Shown one piece after another: positions 23,429 to 33,341 of a stretch of 64,000 nucleotides of DNA (its first letter is position 1; each line of letters opens with the position of its first letter). The translations under genes and the position numbers were made by a program. The DNA is from Paratinospora sagittata (lineage: Eukaryota > Streptophyta > Magnoliopsida > Ranunculales > Menispermaceae). Location of the stretch: contig CM069597.1 of NCBI GenBank assembly GCA_035771175.1, forward strand, positions 11,009,001-11,073,000. The letters are read 5' to 3'. The notes under the pieces are model-generated. The model was not told the DNA's origin. It was given only the letters and a program-made list of their open reading frames with translations, and made no database searches.

Positions 23429-24502
23429 TGATAAGTTGATTTTTGGTTTGTGTTTTGCATGTCACTTTTGATAGATGTTTAGGTGAATTCGCTCAGCTTT
23501 TAGGTATTAGTGCATGACATGCATGCTTAGAGGTTTTACGCTCACTTAGGTGTTAACTTAGGTTTTTAGATGTTTTTTTCATGAATAAACCATGGTTGAT
23601 ACATGTTAATACATAAATACTTGCATGATACATGTTAATACATACATACTTGCATATAGCTGTTCATGATTTGATTAGTGTAGATCACTTATTTGTGTGT
23701 TTTGTAGTGTTTTGTAGGAGAACAAGGAACTTAAAGGAGGTGCAAATGAAGCCAAATATGAGGCCAAGATTCTGGGAAAATTGAGTGCATGAAGTGATGA
23801 AAAAAGTGTCCAAGAAGTGAAAAAGAATAACTTCTGGGCTCCTAGAAGAGAAAAAAGGTCAGGCTTAGCGTAGCGCCGCGAATAATTTCTGGGTTTGCAT
23901 TAACGCCACCACGCTAATGTTTTGGTCCTTTTTGGTCTTTTTGAAGAATGATGTATATAAGCTCACTTTAGGTTTAATTAGAGGATCTTACATTTTACTA
24001 ATTTTAGAAGAGATTAGAGTAGTTGAAGGAGGAGAGCAAGAGAAGTGGTTGAAAAAGGAAAGTTGCAGAGAAATTCTTGAAGAAGAAGGGGGGTTTTCTC
24101 ACTTTTCTTCTATTTACATTTTATCTTGATGATTTTGTCTTTCAATTTCTCTCTTGTAATCATGTCCATAAACTAATTCTATTCTCTAGAGATTAAATGG
24201 ATCTTAGTTTGATTTAGATGCATTTAATGATGAATAACCCCATTTAATCTTGATTTGCAAACTAAGTGAAATTAAACCTCTAGATCTATTCCCTTATTGA
24301 ATTCTCTTTAATTTCAATTCCTTTAATTCCATTTAATTTCCAGTGTTTTAATTTGTTTAATATCTCCATTTAATTGTCTAAATAAAGTTTGAAATTTGTG
24401 AAACGGTAATTGATAGAGTAATATTTCCCTATGGATGATACCCGATCTAATCGGATTATTACTACATCGTTGACACTGTACACTTGCAGTAGATCACGAA
24501 CA
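23429..24502 (+). mobile_element. Solo LTR G (Athila-like)
   Basis: 1,074 bp from TGATAAGTTG to GAACA, flanked by a perfect 5 bp TSD ATATA (23424-23428 and 24503-24507). The start matches the LTR starts of elements F and I (TGATAAGT), and the end region (GTACACTTGC…) matches theirs too. There is no PBS or internal region, so this is a solo LTR formed by LTR-LTR recombination. Confidence 0.9.
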
Positions 24503-24694
24503 ATATAATAATATACATTAGTAGTATATTAATATACTAATTAATATTATAATATTAATTCCCTTATGTGGCATGTAATAATAATATATATGTTCTTATT
24601 ATTATTACTACAATTATTTATTTTATTATTATTATTTTTAATTTTTCTCTTGCAAAAATTCACATATGTGGGTTGCAAGATCATTGCTTTGTTG

Positions 24695-24906
24695 GACACG
24701 CGTATTGAAAAGGGGGTGGATATGCATACCATACTAATGTGATCGACTAGCGTACCAATGCGACCATTGTGTGTACTGAAGGGTCGGCACACGCATCGAG
24801 GTACAAAAATCATACCAAGGAGGTTGATACGTGTATCGACAGGGCCGATACGCATATCGCACTCACATGACTAGCGCACATACCGAGGGACTGACGCGCG
24901 TATTGC
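24695..24906. repeat. Degenerate minisatellite, block 2
   Basis: Same 22-25 bp unit type as 23140-23335 (cgactagcgtaccaatgcg, ggtcggcacacgcatcgagg, gccgatacgcatatcg). Element F abuts its right end. Just to its left, ttgcaagatcattgctttg at 24673-24691 resembles the H leader sequence at 45735-45752. Confidence 0.6.
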
Positions 24907-26366
24907 TGATAAGTCGAGTTTTAGGAGTTAGTTTGCATGTTAATTTGATAGATTTTTAGGTTTATTTAGTTAGTTTTTAGGTATGTTTTACATGATTAGT
25001 ATACTTAGTTGTCTTCTATGGAATTAGGTTTTATTCTAGGTTTATAGCTTTTTATCATGAATAAATGACTTTTTGATACATGTTAATATCATAGAAGTCA
25101 CATGCTCTGAGTATATTTCATTGTAGTTAATACTTTGATTAATTGCATAGAATTTACATTTGTTTATGCTTTGTTTTCTAGGTAAATAAAGAGCTCAAAA
25201 GTGGGTTGAAACAAGGTTCAAATGGTGTTCAAAAGAAGTCAAGCACATTTGCAAAACATGTGCAAGAATTGTACAAAAAATTAAAAAATCGGCTAAGTCC
25301 ACAAATCAGCACAAGAAAACTCAAGACTGGGCGTCGTGGTGTTCGCAGAATTGCAGAGTTGTGTTTTTTGAGCGCCTTTTCATGCCCATTTGGTCTTTTG
25401 ACCCACTTAAGTGTAAAACATGTTTTAAGGTTTAATAAGAGGAGGATCAAGGTAGAGAATGAGGTTGGAGAGTGTGAAAGAGGAGGCAAGAAAAGAAGAA
25501 GAGCATTAGAGGCTTGAAGGAACCAAGGACAAGGAGAAGATTAAGCTACCATCAAAGGGAGATTCGAACCTTTGATTGCACTTTCCTGTGTCTTGAAATG
25601 TTTTCTTCCATTGTTGTATTTCTTTTTCATCTTGTATCCATGAACATGAATATGAGCTAAGTTCTTGATCTAGAGGTTTGAATGATTTATGTTTGATTTT
25701 ATGGGTTAATACTTATTTATGTGTAATTGAATTAGTTTCTGAGTTTATTTGCAAATTCATATGCTTAATGCCTTCAATTTGCTGGCCACTAGTTGAATGT
25801 ATTTAGATTTGATTTCTTACACTCGAGAGAGGTGTTATCAATTTAGATCCCGAAATTTCTGACCTAGGTTAGTAGTATTGAGTCGAGAGACCTACGAAAA
25901 CCTTTGAAATCGAAAAACATGAATCACAAATCTTAGGGTATACTTGATGTGTTGATTTACACTCGAGAGAGGAAATTAATATGTTAAGTATAGATTTTCA
26001 AATTGACGCTCGAGAGATGTATTTGATTGGGATAGGATTCGTGATTTATAAATTTATTAACTAAATCAATAACAAAACCTTTTGAAACCCTTAAAGTAAA
26101 ACATAATGATTTCAATCCTCTAGAATTTTCATTCATTGATTTACACCCATTTTCAATTAATTTTGCATTAAATCGATTTAATTTGTTAAATTTTTATTCC
26201 AGCACATAAAATCACCCATTTTGATCACCTAGATAATATTAAAATCTTAGTAGTTTTGGACATTATATTAGTAAAATTACTTTTCCCTGAGGACGATAAC
26301 CCGACTCACCTCGATATTATAACTTGATAATTCGTGCACTTGCGAATAACAAAATATTTTGCATCA
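24907..26366 (+). mobile_element. Element F 5' LTR (Athila-like)
   Basis: 1,460 bp from TGATAAGTCGAG to GCATCA, repeated at 44253-45725. It contains several CTCGAGAGA-type motifs (acactcgagagagg, acgctcgagagatg) near 25820-26015 that also occur in the I LTR. It is followed by an Athila-type PBS. The 5 bp flanks attgc and gtggc match at only three positions. Confidence 0.88.
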
Positions 26367-26372
26367 AGTTTT

Positions 26373-26390
26373 TGGCGCCACGGCCGGGGA
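26373..26390 (+). other. Primer-binding site of element F
   Basis: TGGCGCCACGGCCGGGGA, seven bases after the LTR end. Athila-group elements use a PBS of the form TGGCGCCGTTGCCGGGGA, so the match is close. Confidence 0.85.
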
Positions 26391-26622
26391 ACAGTGTCAA
26401 TTTTACTTTTAGTAATACCATTGCAAATTGATTTTGATCCTAATTTAGGTATTATTTTTGTTTGTTTTTTTTTATAAGTTATTTTTCTCTTTTTCGTGTT
26501 AGGTTTCACTGGTTCATGTGAAGAGTGAGAAGTGTTGAAATTGTACCTCTTGATCCTGAGATTTAGAGAACCTATGGTAGACTAAGAAGAGATAGAAGAG
26601 ACTAGTAGCAGAAGAAGAAACC

Positions 26623-27459
26623 ATGGTTGAAGGGAACAACCAGTTGCCTTTGAGGGATTACTTCAAGCCAGTGGTCAACAATAACTACTTTGGGATTGCA
26701 AGGCTGCCAATCAATGCTAACAACTTTGAGTTGAAGCCTTCCTTGATTACAATGGTACAACAACACCAGTTTGGCAGGGTACCTCAAGAAGATCCAACGG
26801 TCCACATCGACACTTTCTTGGAGATGTGTGACACGGTGAAGATAAACAGGGTCCCAGAAGAGCTAATAAGATTGAGATTGTTCCCGTTTTCATTAAGGGA
26901 CAAAGCAAAATCATGGCTCCAATCTCTACTACCAGGGATCATAACTACATGGGAAGAGATGCTCCAAAAGTTTCTTCAAAGATTCTTCACACCTGTAAGG
27001 ATATCACAACTGAGAGCAGAGATCAGTCAATTCAGACAATTGGAGTCTGAATCTTTATATGAGACTTGGGAAAGATTTAAAGACCTACTGAGAAGATGTC
27101 CACAGCATGGGTACCACGAGTGGTTGCAGATTCAAATGATTTACAATGCCATGACCTTATCTACAAGGTCATTAGTTGATGCTGCAGCTGGTAGTACTCT
27201 TATGGGAAAGATAACAGATGAAGCCCTCATGTTGATAGAAGAAATGGCTTCCAACTCTTATGAACACTCCAATGAAAGGGCTCCAACAAAAAGAGTGGTT
27301 GGATTGCATGAAGTGGATCAAATGACAACTTTATCAGCTCAAGTGTCTTTACTGCAACATCAAATGACTATTCTCTTTGGAAATCCTTCACCTTCATCTT
27401 TCATAGCATCCAATGCAGCAGCAAGTTCATTTCCTTAAGGTTTTGGTGGTCAAGAAGAG
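26623..27459 (+). pseudogene. gag: Element F gag, N-terminal part
   Basis: ATG at 26623 opens 271 codons of Athila-type gag: LPLRDYFKPVV, LITMVQQHQFGRVPQEDPTV, LRLFPFSLRDKAKSWLQSL, EMLQKFLQRFFTP, ESLYETWERFKDLLRRCPQH. A TAA at 27436 interrupts the frame just before element E splits it at 27459. The reading frame resumes after E at 38382 (QVQFLNNRLYN), showing that E landed inside gag. Confidence 0.9.
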
Positions 27460-27510
27460 TGCAATACCCTGTATTTCACAAAAAAAAAAAAATTACTATT
27501 TGGGCAACGC

Positions 27511-27617
27511 CAGAACGTTCAGGCGCATGCCCAATCGTTCAGGCGCATGCCAGAACGTTCAGGCGCATAACAGAACGTTCAGGCGCATGCCAGAACGTAG
27601 CCAGAACGTTCAGGCAC
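27511..27617 (+). promoter_or_regulatory. 20-bp repeat array with heat-shock-element-like cores (5' LTR of E)
   Basis: Units of the form CAGAACGTTCAGGCGCATGC at 27511, 27531 (variant CAATCGTTC), 27551 and 27571, then a half unit at 27591 and a last unit at 27601. GAACGTTC fits the GAANNTTC half-pair of a heat-shock element. The 20 bp period keeps the sites on about the same helix face. It lies 10 bp upstream of the TATA box. Confidence 0.7.
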
Positions 27618-27626
27618 AAAAATCTC

Positions 27627-27633
27627 TATATAA
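27627..27633 (+). promoter_or_regulatory. TATA box of element E 5' LTR
   Basis: TATATAA within tctatataagaaacc. The same sequence is at 37135-37141 in the 3' LTR, directly downstream of the U3 repeats. Confidence 0.75.
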
Positions 27634-28930
27634 GAAACCTCCTCATTTCTCATTCCTCACACCAAATCACCTTCTCTTGTGAATTTCTTCTCCTTTCCAC
27701 GCATTCTAAGTTTTTGAGACTCTCTATCCGAGACTCTCGGTGCGGTGCAACAAAGTTCTGTCCGAAGGAAAGCGCCAGATCTAAAACCGGTGCAACGAAG
27801 TTCTGTCCGGAGGAAAGCGCCAAATCTGAAAGAAGAAGTTTTATCTGAAGGTGGGGAACGAAACATAGGTTTGCGTGTTTCATAACTTTTATTAAAGTTT
27901 ACATTCAATTATTATTATGTCTACTATTCATTTACACTGCATTATGTCATAGACTGTTTATATTGCCGCACATATGCCTGTATATTTGGAATTCATGTAC
28001 TGCACCGTTATAATTTGTGGTCAATCTTACTCAACTAGACTCGGTCTTGTCCTCAGTAACTTTAAATAGTAAACGGGAGGCAGCAGGCTGCTCTAGGCGA
28101 TTGGTATTTAAGCAGACCTTGTGTCTCACCTCTCAACTGGGGACTGATCTAGTTGGTCTTATTGAAAGCTATTAGCATATACAGTAATACTGAATGTCCT
28201 AATCTTGCACGTCGTGATACCGACCCTAATAAGGATCACTAGACTTGCCAAAGTCAGTCTAAATGTCAAGAAAGACTAGACCAGTAGACTAGACCAGTTC
28301 CTGCATTGGCATCATGCATATCACCACCTAGAGACGTATATGGTTTATGACTCATAGAATAGTTAGGAGCATTGCTCACTATTCATTATATTTCTCTGGA
28401 GAGGGACGTACATGAGAACCCGGCTACACCCGGGGAGGGACATCAATACGTGAATTCAGAGCATCGTTCCTGTACGTGAATTCAGGCGATGTACGTTCAT
28501 CAAACCATTACGAGACGGTGTCATGCATACATTCATATTGATTGATTATGATGCTCACATGTGTATTTAAGATATTTGATATTGAAGTATGCTTTATTAA
28601 TTGTTATACTCATGCACTATTTACCCACTGAGCGCGTTAAGCTCACTTCAATATTATCCAATCTTTCACAGGAAATTAGAGTGAACTGGGTGCAGGTTAT
28701 GGGGCCTACATTTTGTACCCTTTGTATGATTCATTGGGGATTTTGGGAGTATGTTCCCTTGACCATTTTATGTACAAAAGTATTCTGAATTAAATAAAAT
28801 CAGATTTGTACTGTGTATACCGTATTTCCGCTGCGCACTCTATTGTTACCATTGTAATTGTACCAAATGCGCGCCCTGTCCGCGAGTGTACCGTCAGTTT
28901 AGGCGCGTCTGGGCGGGGTGTGACATTTAG

Positions 28931-28942
28931 TGGTATCAGAGC
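28931..28942 (+). other. Primer-binding site of element E
   Basis: TGGTATCAGAGC (initiator tRNA-Met), six bases after the LTR. Confidence 0.92.
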
Positions 28943-29567
28943 GTACGGTCCACGGCCCGCCCAAGTCCACCAAATTAGGGGAAGAAAAATTTTAATAGAT
29001 ATATATATATCTCTAGAACTATATATACATATGTCAATTATATATAGTTGAGATTTGTATTAAATATATATATCTAGAAAACTATATGATTTTTATATAG
29101 TTTGATTTAAATATACATATGGTCATAATTTATTAGAAACTATATGTGTAGTTATGATTGAATATATGTATCTATATACCTTAGTGTATATGAGGTACGT
29201 ATAAAAAAAAAAAAAAAAAAAATTCGAAAAAAATTTTATTTTTTAAAACAATTTATTCACAAAAAAAAAAAATTTGATATATCTAAAACTATATATATAT
29301 ATATATATATATATGAATTATATATATAGTTAAGATTTGGATTAAAAACAACTATATATGATTTTTATATAGTTTAATTTCAAATATATATATATATATA
29401 TATAGTTGATTTATGGGAACTATAGTTATCATTAAATATGTCTATACATTCATATGTGAATACGACATATATACATCAAATCACTAATGAAGAAACTTTC
29501 ATGATGGCATAACCATCAAAAGAAAACTCGAAAATAATGTCTAGCAAACAAGGCATAAAACTTAAAA
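28943..29567 (+). other. Element E leader, AT-rich
   Basis: Untranslated leader with several (TA)n runs and imperfect ~130 bp repeats of the phrase aactatatatgatttttatatagttt. It includes an A run at 29203-29221 and (AT)n at about 29290-29313. A strong donor-like sequence GAG|GTACGT lies at 29195. No gene is seen. Confidence 0.6.
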
Positions 29568-31205
29568 ATGTTAGGAATATATTTTGTGTTTTTCACACAA
29601 ATTTATTTTTCTTTCAGCAAAAGAATGGCCTCAAGGGAAGGACCAACTTCCACTAGCAAGGAACCAATTCCCACTAGACTCAAGGAATTGTCCAAAAGAG
29701 AGGTTATGACTATGAGGAGCATCGACAATAGCGATCTCCGCCTCCGCCCAATCCTTCACGACAAACTCGCAACTTTGGATTGGTTAAATATAACCAAAGT
29801 CAAGGGACAAGTCTCTTACAACTTGGTCAGACCCTTCTACGAAGCCATGAATTACGTAGGACTTGCAGAAGAGGGAAACAACCCTGTATTGGAGACTACA
29901 GTTATGGGGATAAAAATTTCTATCAACGTCGACCTTATTGCTCGACTTTTGGAGATTCCGATTGAGGAGAGGATTATTGATCCACATGAACCCCAAACAG
30001 TTGCAGAGATCGCAGAATCTAATGAACAATTGTTCAATTCCCTCGCCAAAGAGCCATACACTCCATCAACATACACCAACCTCCCAAACAATCATCTTAA
30101 GCCATCTCTTGCCGGCCTCGGAAAGATTGTATATGGCAACATCTTGCGAGAAAGGGGGACTAGAGGCACTATGTCACGGGCTCAACTTCTTATGTTATAC
30201 TGCATAGAGAAGAAAATTAAGGTCTCCTTACCTTACATTATTATCCAACAAATGTTGAGGGTAATACAACACCCTTTAAGAAAAGAATTCCTCGGCTACG
30301 GAGTCTTGATTATGAGGACACTATTCGAGGCAAACGTCGCCACTTTCGATGGAACGTCAAAGCTCATCACTGAACCAGTTACAGCATCCTCTATCTTCAA
30401 GACATATGGCACAAGTAGAGGGGTAACTGACGAAGAGGTATTCGGCACGACAATAAGAAATGCAGAAAGAATGAGAGACAAGCATGGGCGTTGCCTTCGC
30501 AAAAGTCGACGCAAGATGCCCGTCCAAGAAGGGCCAAATAATGATTCACATCCAAATCCTACATCAGACCCAGCCCCGAATAGTGATCCAACCGATCAAC
30601 CATTCACTGACGAAGAGTTATATGCCACACTAAATCAACCTACACAAAGTCATGATAGACAAGGTACGCAAGCAAATCCACCAACGTGGAACGTGCCCAC
30701 TCCAGGCACCACTTCGTACCAAAGATTTCCAACTCCTACGGTACAGTATCCACCAGTTCCACAAGTTGCTGTGAACCAACAACAACAATATTGGGCGTCA
30801 CCAAATCTTGGAGGACCAAACATCCCGATAAGCCCATTGTTTCAAACTTTTTCACCACAAACAAATCCAAATATCCATGGGGTTCCAGTTAGGGGATCTC
30901 CGCACAATCAAAACAACTACCTTCCACCTATGAACCAATACTTTCCCCCAATGTCTATGGCCTACCCTTCTCCTACGAGACAAATGACCCATCAACCACC
31001 AATGGGACAACCGACTAACCTACTTGAACGGTTAGATGAAATGGCATCCAATATTGCTACACTGAGAGAGAGCCACAATAATATATTAACCCGGTTGCAA
31101 AACACCGACGCAGAGCGTGCACACTCTCAACCTTCCGTTAGTAGTTGTTCTGTACGTAGTAATCGATCTCGAAGGAGCGGTAGTAGACAAGAAAGTCACA
31201 ATTAA
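29568..31205 (+). CDS. Element E ORF1, extra protein upstream of gag
   Basis: Uninterrupted 545-codon frame. A second ATG at 29625 (MASREGPTSTSKE) sits eight bases after TTTCTTTCAG, so it is the more likely start if the leader is spliced, giving 526 aa. Residues ~55-300 look like the plant-transposon-associated globular domain found in extra ORFs of some gypsy elements (DWLNITKVKGQVSYNLVRPF, VMGIKISINVDLIARLLEIP, RGTMSRAQLLMLYCI). The rest is Pro/Gln/Asn-rich and disordered, ending in a coiled-coil-like stretch (LLERLDEMASNIATLRESHN) and a basic Arg/Ser tail. Its integrity contrasts with the broken gag-pol of the same element. Function unknown; domain match is inferred by eye. Confidence 0.85.
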   Translation: MLGIYFVFFTQIYFSFSKRMASREGPTSTSKEPIPTRLKELSKREVMTMRSIDNSDLRLRPILHDKLATLDWLNITKVKGQVSYNLVRPFYEAMNYVGLAEEGNNPVLETTVMGIKISINVDLIARLLEIPIEERIIDPHEPQTVAEIAESNEQLFNSLAKEPYTPSTYTNLPNNHLKPSLAGLGKIVYGNILRERGTRGTMSRAQLLMLYCIEKKIKVSLPYIIIQQMLRVIQHPLRKEFLGYGVLIMRTLFEANVATFDGTSKLITEPVTASSIFKTYGTSRGVTDEEVFGTTIRNAERMRDKHGRCLRKSRRKMPVQEGPNNDSHPNPTSDPAPNSDPTDQPFTDEELYATLNQPTQSHDRQGTQANPPTWNVPTPGTTSYQRFPTPTVQYPPVPQVAVNQQQQYWASPNLGGPNIPISPLFQTFSPQTNPNIHGVPVRGSPHNQNNYLPPMNQYFPPMSMAYPSPTRQMTHQPPMGQPTNLLERLDEMASNIATLRESHNNILTRLQNTDAERAHSQPSVSSCSVRSNRSRRSGSRQESHN

Positions 31206-31988
31206 TTACTGGCATTGTAAACTTTTCTTTGATATATATGAATGAAATTGTTTTGTTTAAAGACTATCTTTGGTGGGCCGACTTACAACCATTTTTTCTT
31301 TTGTATCACTAACTTTGGAGTGGTATGGGACACAACAAAATTGGAGGATACTAAATAAAATGTGGAAGTAAGAAAACCCATGACCTTGTGTGAAAAGAAA
31401 CAGTTGGAGAAAGTTGCATTACTAATATTATCACTAAGTTTACACGGTATGGGACGAGTAAATTTGGACGATACTATTAGTGAACTTCTATTCAGCCAAT
31501 GTTTTTAGAGACCGCGTTCATACAACTTAACTTGGTTGACACCTTTATTACTAACTTCATGTGGTATGGGACACATGAACTTGGATAATAATTGAAAAGA
31601 CTAAGAGTAAGCGTCTGAATGCATAAGCTTGCGATAGAACGTTAGCTCAGGCTATTTACCGAGGCAAATCTTAGAACTCTTATGACTCATATGGATTTTC
31701 AATGAAATATATGTATGTTCACAAAGACCAAAAACAAATCATTTGAAATACTTGCACAATTTTGTACTTATTATATAAACATTCTAACCTTGTTTGTTTT
31801 TACACCATGGCCACACATACGAGATATATAAGATTCTTTGATTCCTCAACAACAACTTTACACTCTACTTAGAAAAATAGGTGATTTTAATATTACAGTA
31901 CTCTCAAAATTATTGCTGAGCATACTATAACATTATACTTGCCTACAGTTTCTTAATCTTGTTTTATTTTCTCCTTGCCAGTGAGAAA
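31206..31988 (+). other. Spacer between E ORF1 and gag
   Basis: Contains three degenerate copies of a phrase like cactaactttggagtggtatgggacac…aaattggaggatact (starts near 31305, 31432 and 31549, spaced about 120 bp). It ends in a pyrimidine-rich stretch and TTGCCAG at 31975-31981, an acceptor-like site 7 bases before the gag ATG. No ORF. Confidence 0.6.
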
Positions 31989-33341
31989 ATGCAAACAAGA
32001 AAGAGAGGAAGGCCACGTACTGTTCGTCCCGCAGTGGAGGCACCTCCTGAGATTCATGAACCGACGCCTCCGACAACAGCACAGGCCACACCCAACACTG
32101 CCACTACATCTGGGCAGGCAATACCACCCCCACCCGCACCCTTTGCCATGCCTTCAAGCGTTGAAACCTTCTTCACTGGATTTATTGAGGCGATGAAGGC
32201 CTCTGTTCAAACTGCCGTTCATGAGACTGCAGCCAGTCAAGTTGCCACAGTTCAAGCACCTGTAAAATTGGCGTCGGAAGCTCAAACCGATCAGATTACT
32301 AAATACAAGCGGCTACAACCTCTTACTTTCGATGGCACCATTGATCCTGATGAGGTGCAAAAGTGGCTGGATGAGTCAAAGAAGGCTCTTGATGCCATAT
32401 GAGTCGATGAGACTCGTAAAATTCCACTAGCGACCTACCAACTTGTTGGTGGAGCAAACAAATGGTGGATCACAGTGAAAGAAGACCCACGGGTCAACAT
32501 AGCCGATATGACTTGGCAATAGTTCGAGTCAATGTTTATTGATGAGTATTTTCCCAGTGCGGTGACGAAGCAGAAGCGACAGGACTTCGGTAAGTTATAC
32601 CAAGGCACCATGACCGTCAGAGAATATGCTGGAAAATTCAAAAAATTATCCGTCTACTCTCTCTCCACCATCTCAACGGAGCGAGATAAGACTGAGAAAT
32701 TTTATAATGGCCTTCGCCATGACATTCGGCAAGCCTTATCAATCTTGGATCTCAAGATTTACAAAGTGGTTGTTGACAAAGCCATGAGTTTTGAACAAGA
32801 GAAGCTCTTACAGGAACAGCGAATGAATTAGGGCAAACGGCCTGCAATGTTTTCCCAACAAGGCATGCAACAGGGCAACAAGAAAAAACCCTACTACAAT
32901 CAACACCCAGCCCTCCTAGCCCCGGTTTCGAAGAATGAGACCACAATACCTGCCGCTGAACCTTCTAACCCTAACCATCAGGGTTTCCGAAATCATGGCC
33001 GCGGAGGTCGTTATGGAAGAGGTGGCCGTCGAAACGGCAATGGCAAAGGTGGTGGTCGACACCACATTCAGCATGGCCAGCAGAACAATCAGCATGGCCA
33101 ACAGAACCATCTGCAGTATCATCCGACATGTTTCAACTGTGGCCAGCAGGGCCATGTAAAACATCTTTGTCCGCACCTTCAGTAACCTATTCCGGCTATT
33201 TCGGTCCAACAAGCATCACCTGCTGCTAATGCCCAACCCAGGCAGAACCAGCAGAACCAGGGTCAACGGAATCAGGGCCGAGCATTTGCCATCGCTCAAC
33301 ATCCCCTACCAGACAACAATGTCGTCGAAGGTACCTTTCCT
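31989..33341 (+). pseudogene. gag: Element E gag
   Basis: ATG at 31989 (MQTRKRGRPRTVRPAVE). N-terminal Pro/Ala-rich segment, then capsid: LQPLTFDGTIDPDEVQKWLDE, GANKWWITVKED, FESMFIDEYFPSAV, TVREYAGKFKKLS. RGG-like basic region, CCHC knuckle CFNCGQQGHVKHLC. One frame interrupted by TGA at 32401, TAG at 32521 and 32829, and TAA at 33184. The second copy at 1399-2134 lacks the last two stops, so they are lesions of this copy. Just downstream in the same frame lies the protease. Confidence 0.9.

Larger units (their letters stand above)
27460..28924 (+). mobile_element. Element E 5' LTR
   Basis: 1,465 bp from TGCAATACCC to GTGTGACA. The TSD is AAGAG at 27455-27459 and 38377-38381, perfect. U3 holds a 20-bp-period GAACGTTC array (27511-27617) right before the TATA box TATATAA (27627-27633). 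A possible R-U5 intron runs from ATAG|GTTTGC (27869) to TTTCACAG (28672), with CACTGAGC…AGCTCAC just upstream of the acceptor. It differs from the 3' LTR by an extra duplication of about 45 bp (27741-27830). Confidence 0.93.

Noticed and set aside
25206..25517. 103-codon frame in the F 5' LTR
   Set aside because: It lies wholly within the LTR, is shifted and broken in the 3' LTR copy (44570-44776) and matches no domain.
27511..27617. CRISPR-like regular repeats
   Set aside because: The 20 bp repeats have no spacers, and the setting is a plant LTR promoter.
28561..28788. 75-codon frame in the E 5' LTR, repeated at 38012
   Set aside because: Present in both LTRs only because the LTRs are repeats; it overlaps the putative acceptor region and shows no protein-like pattern.
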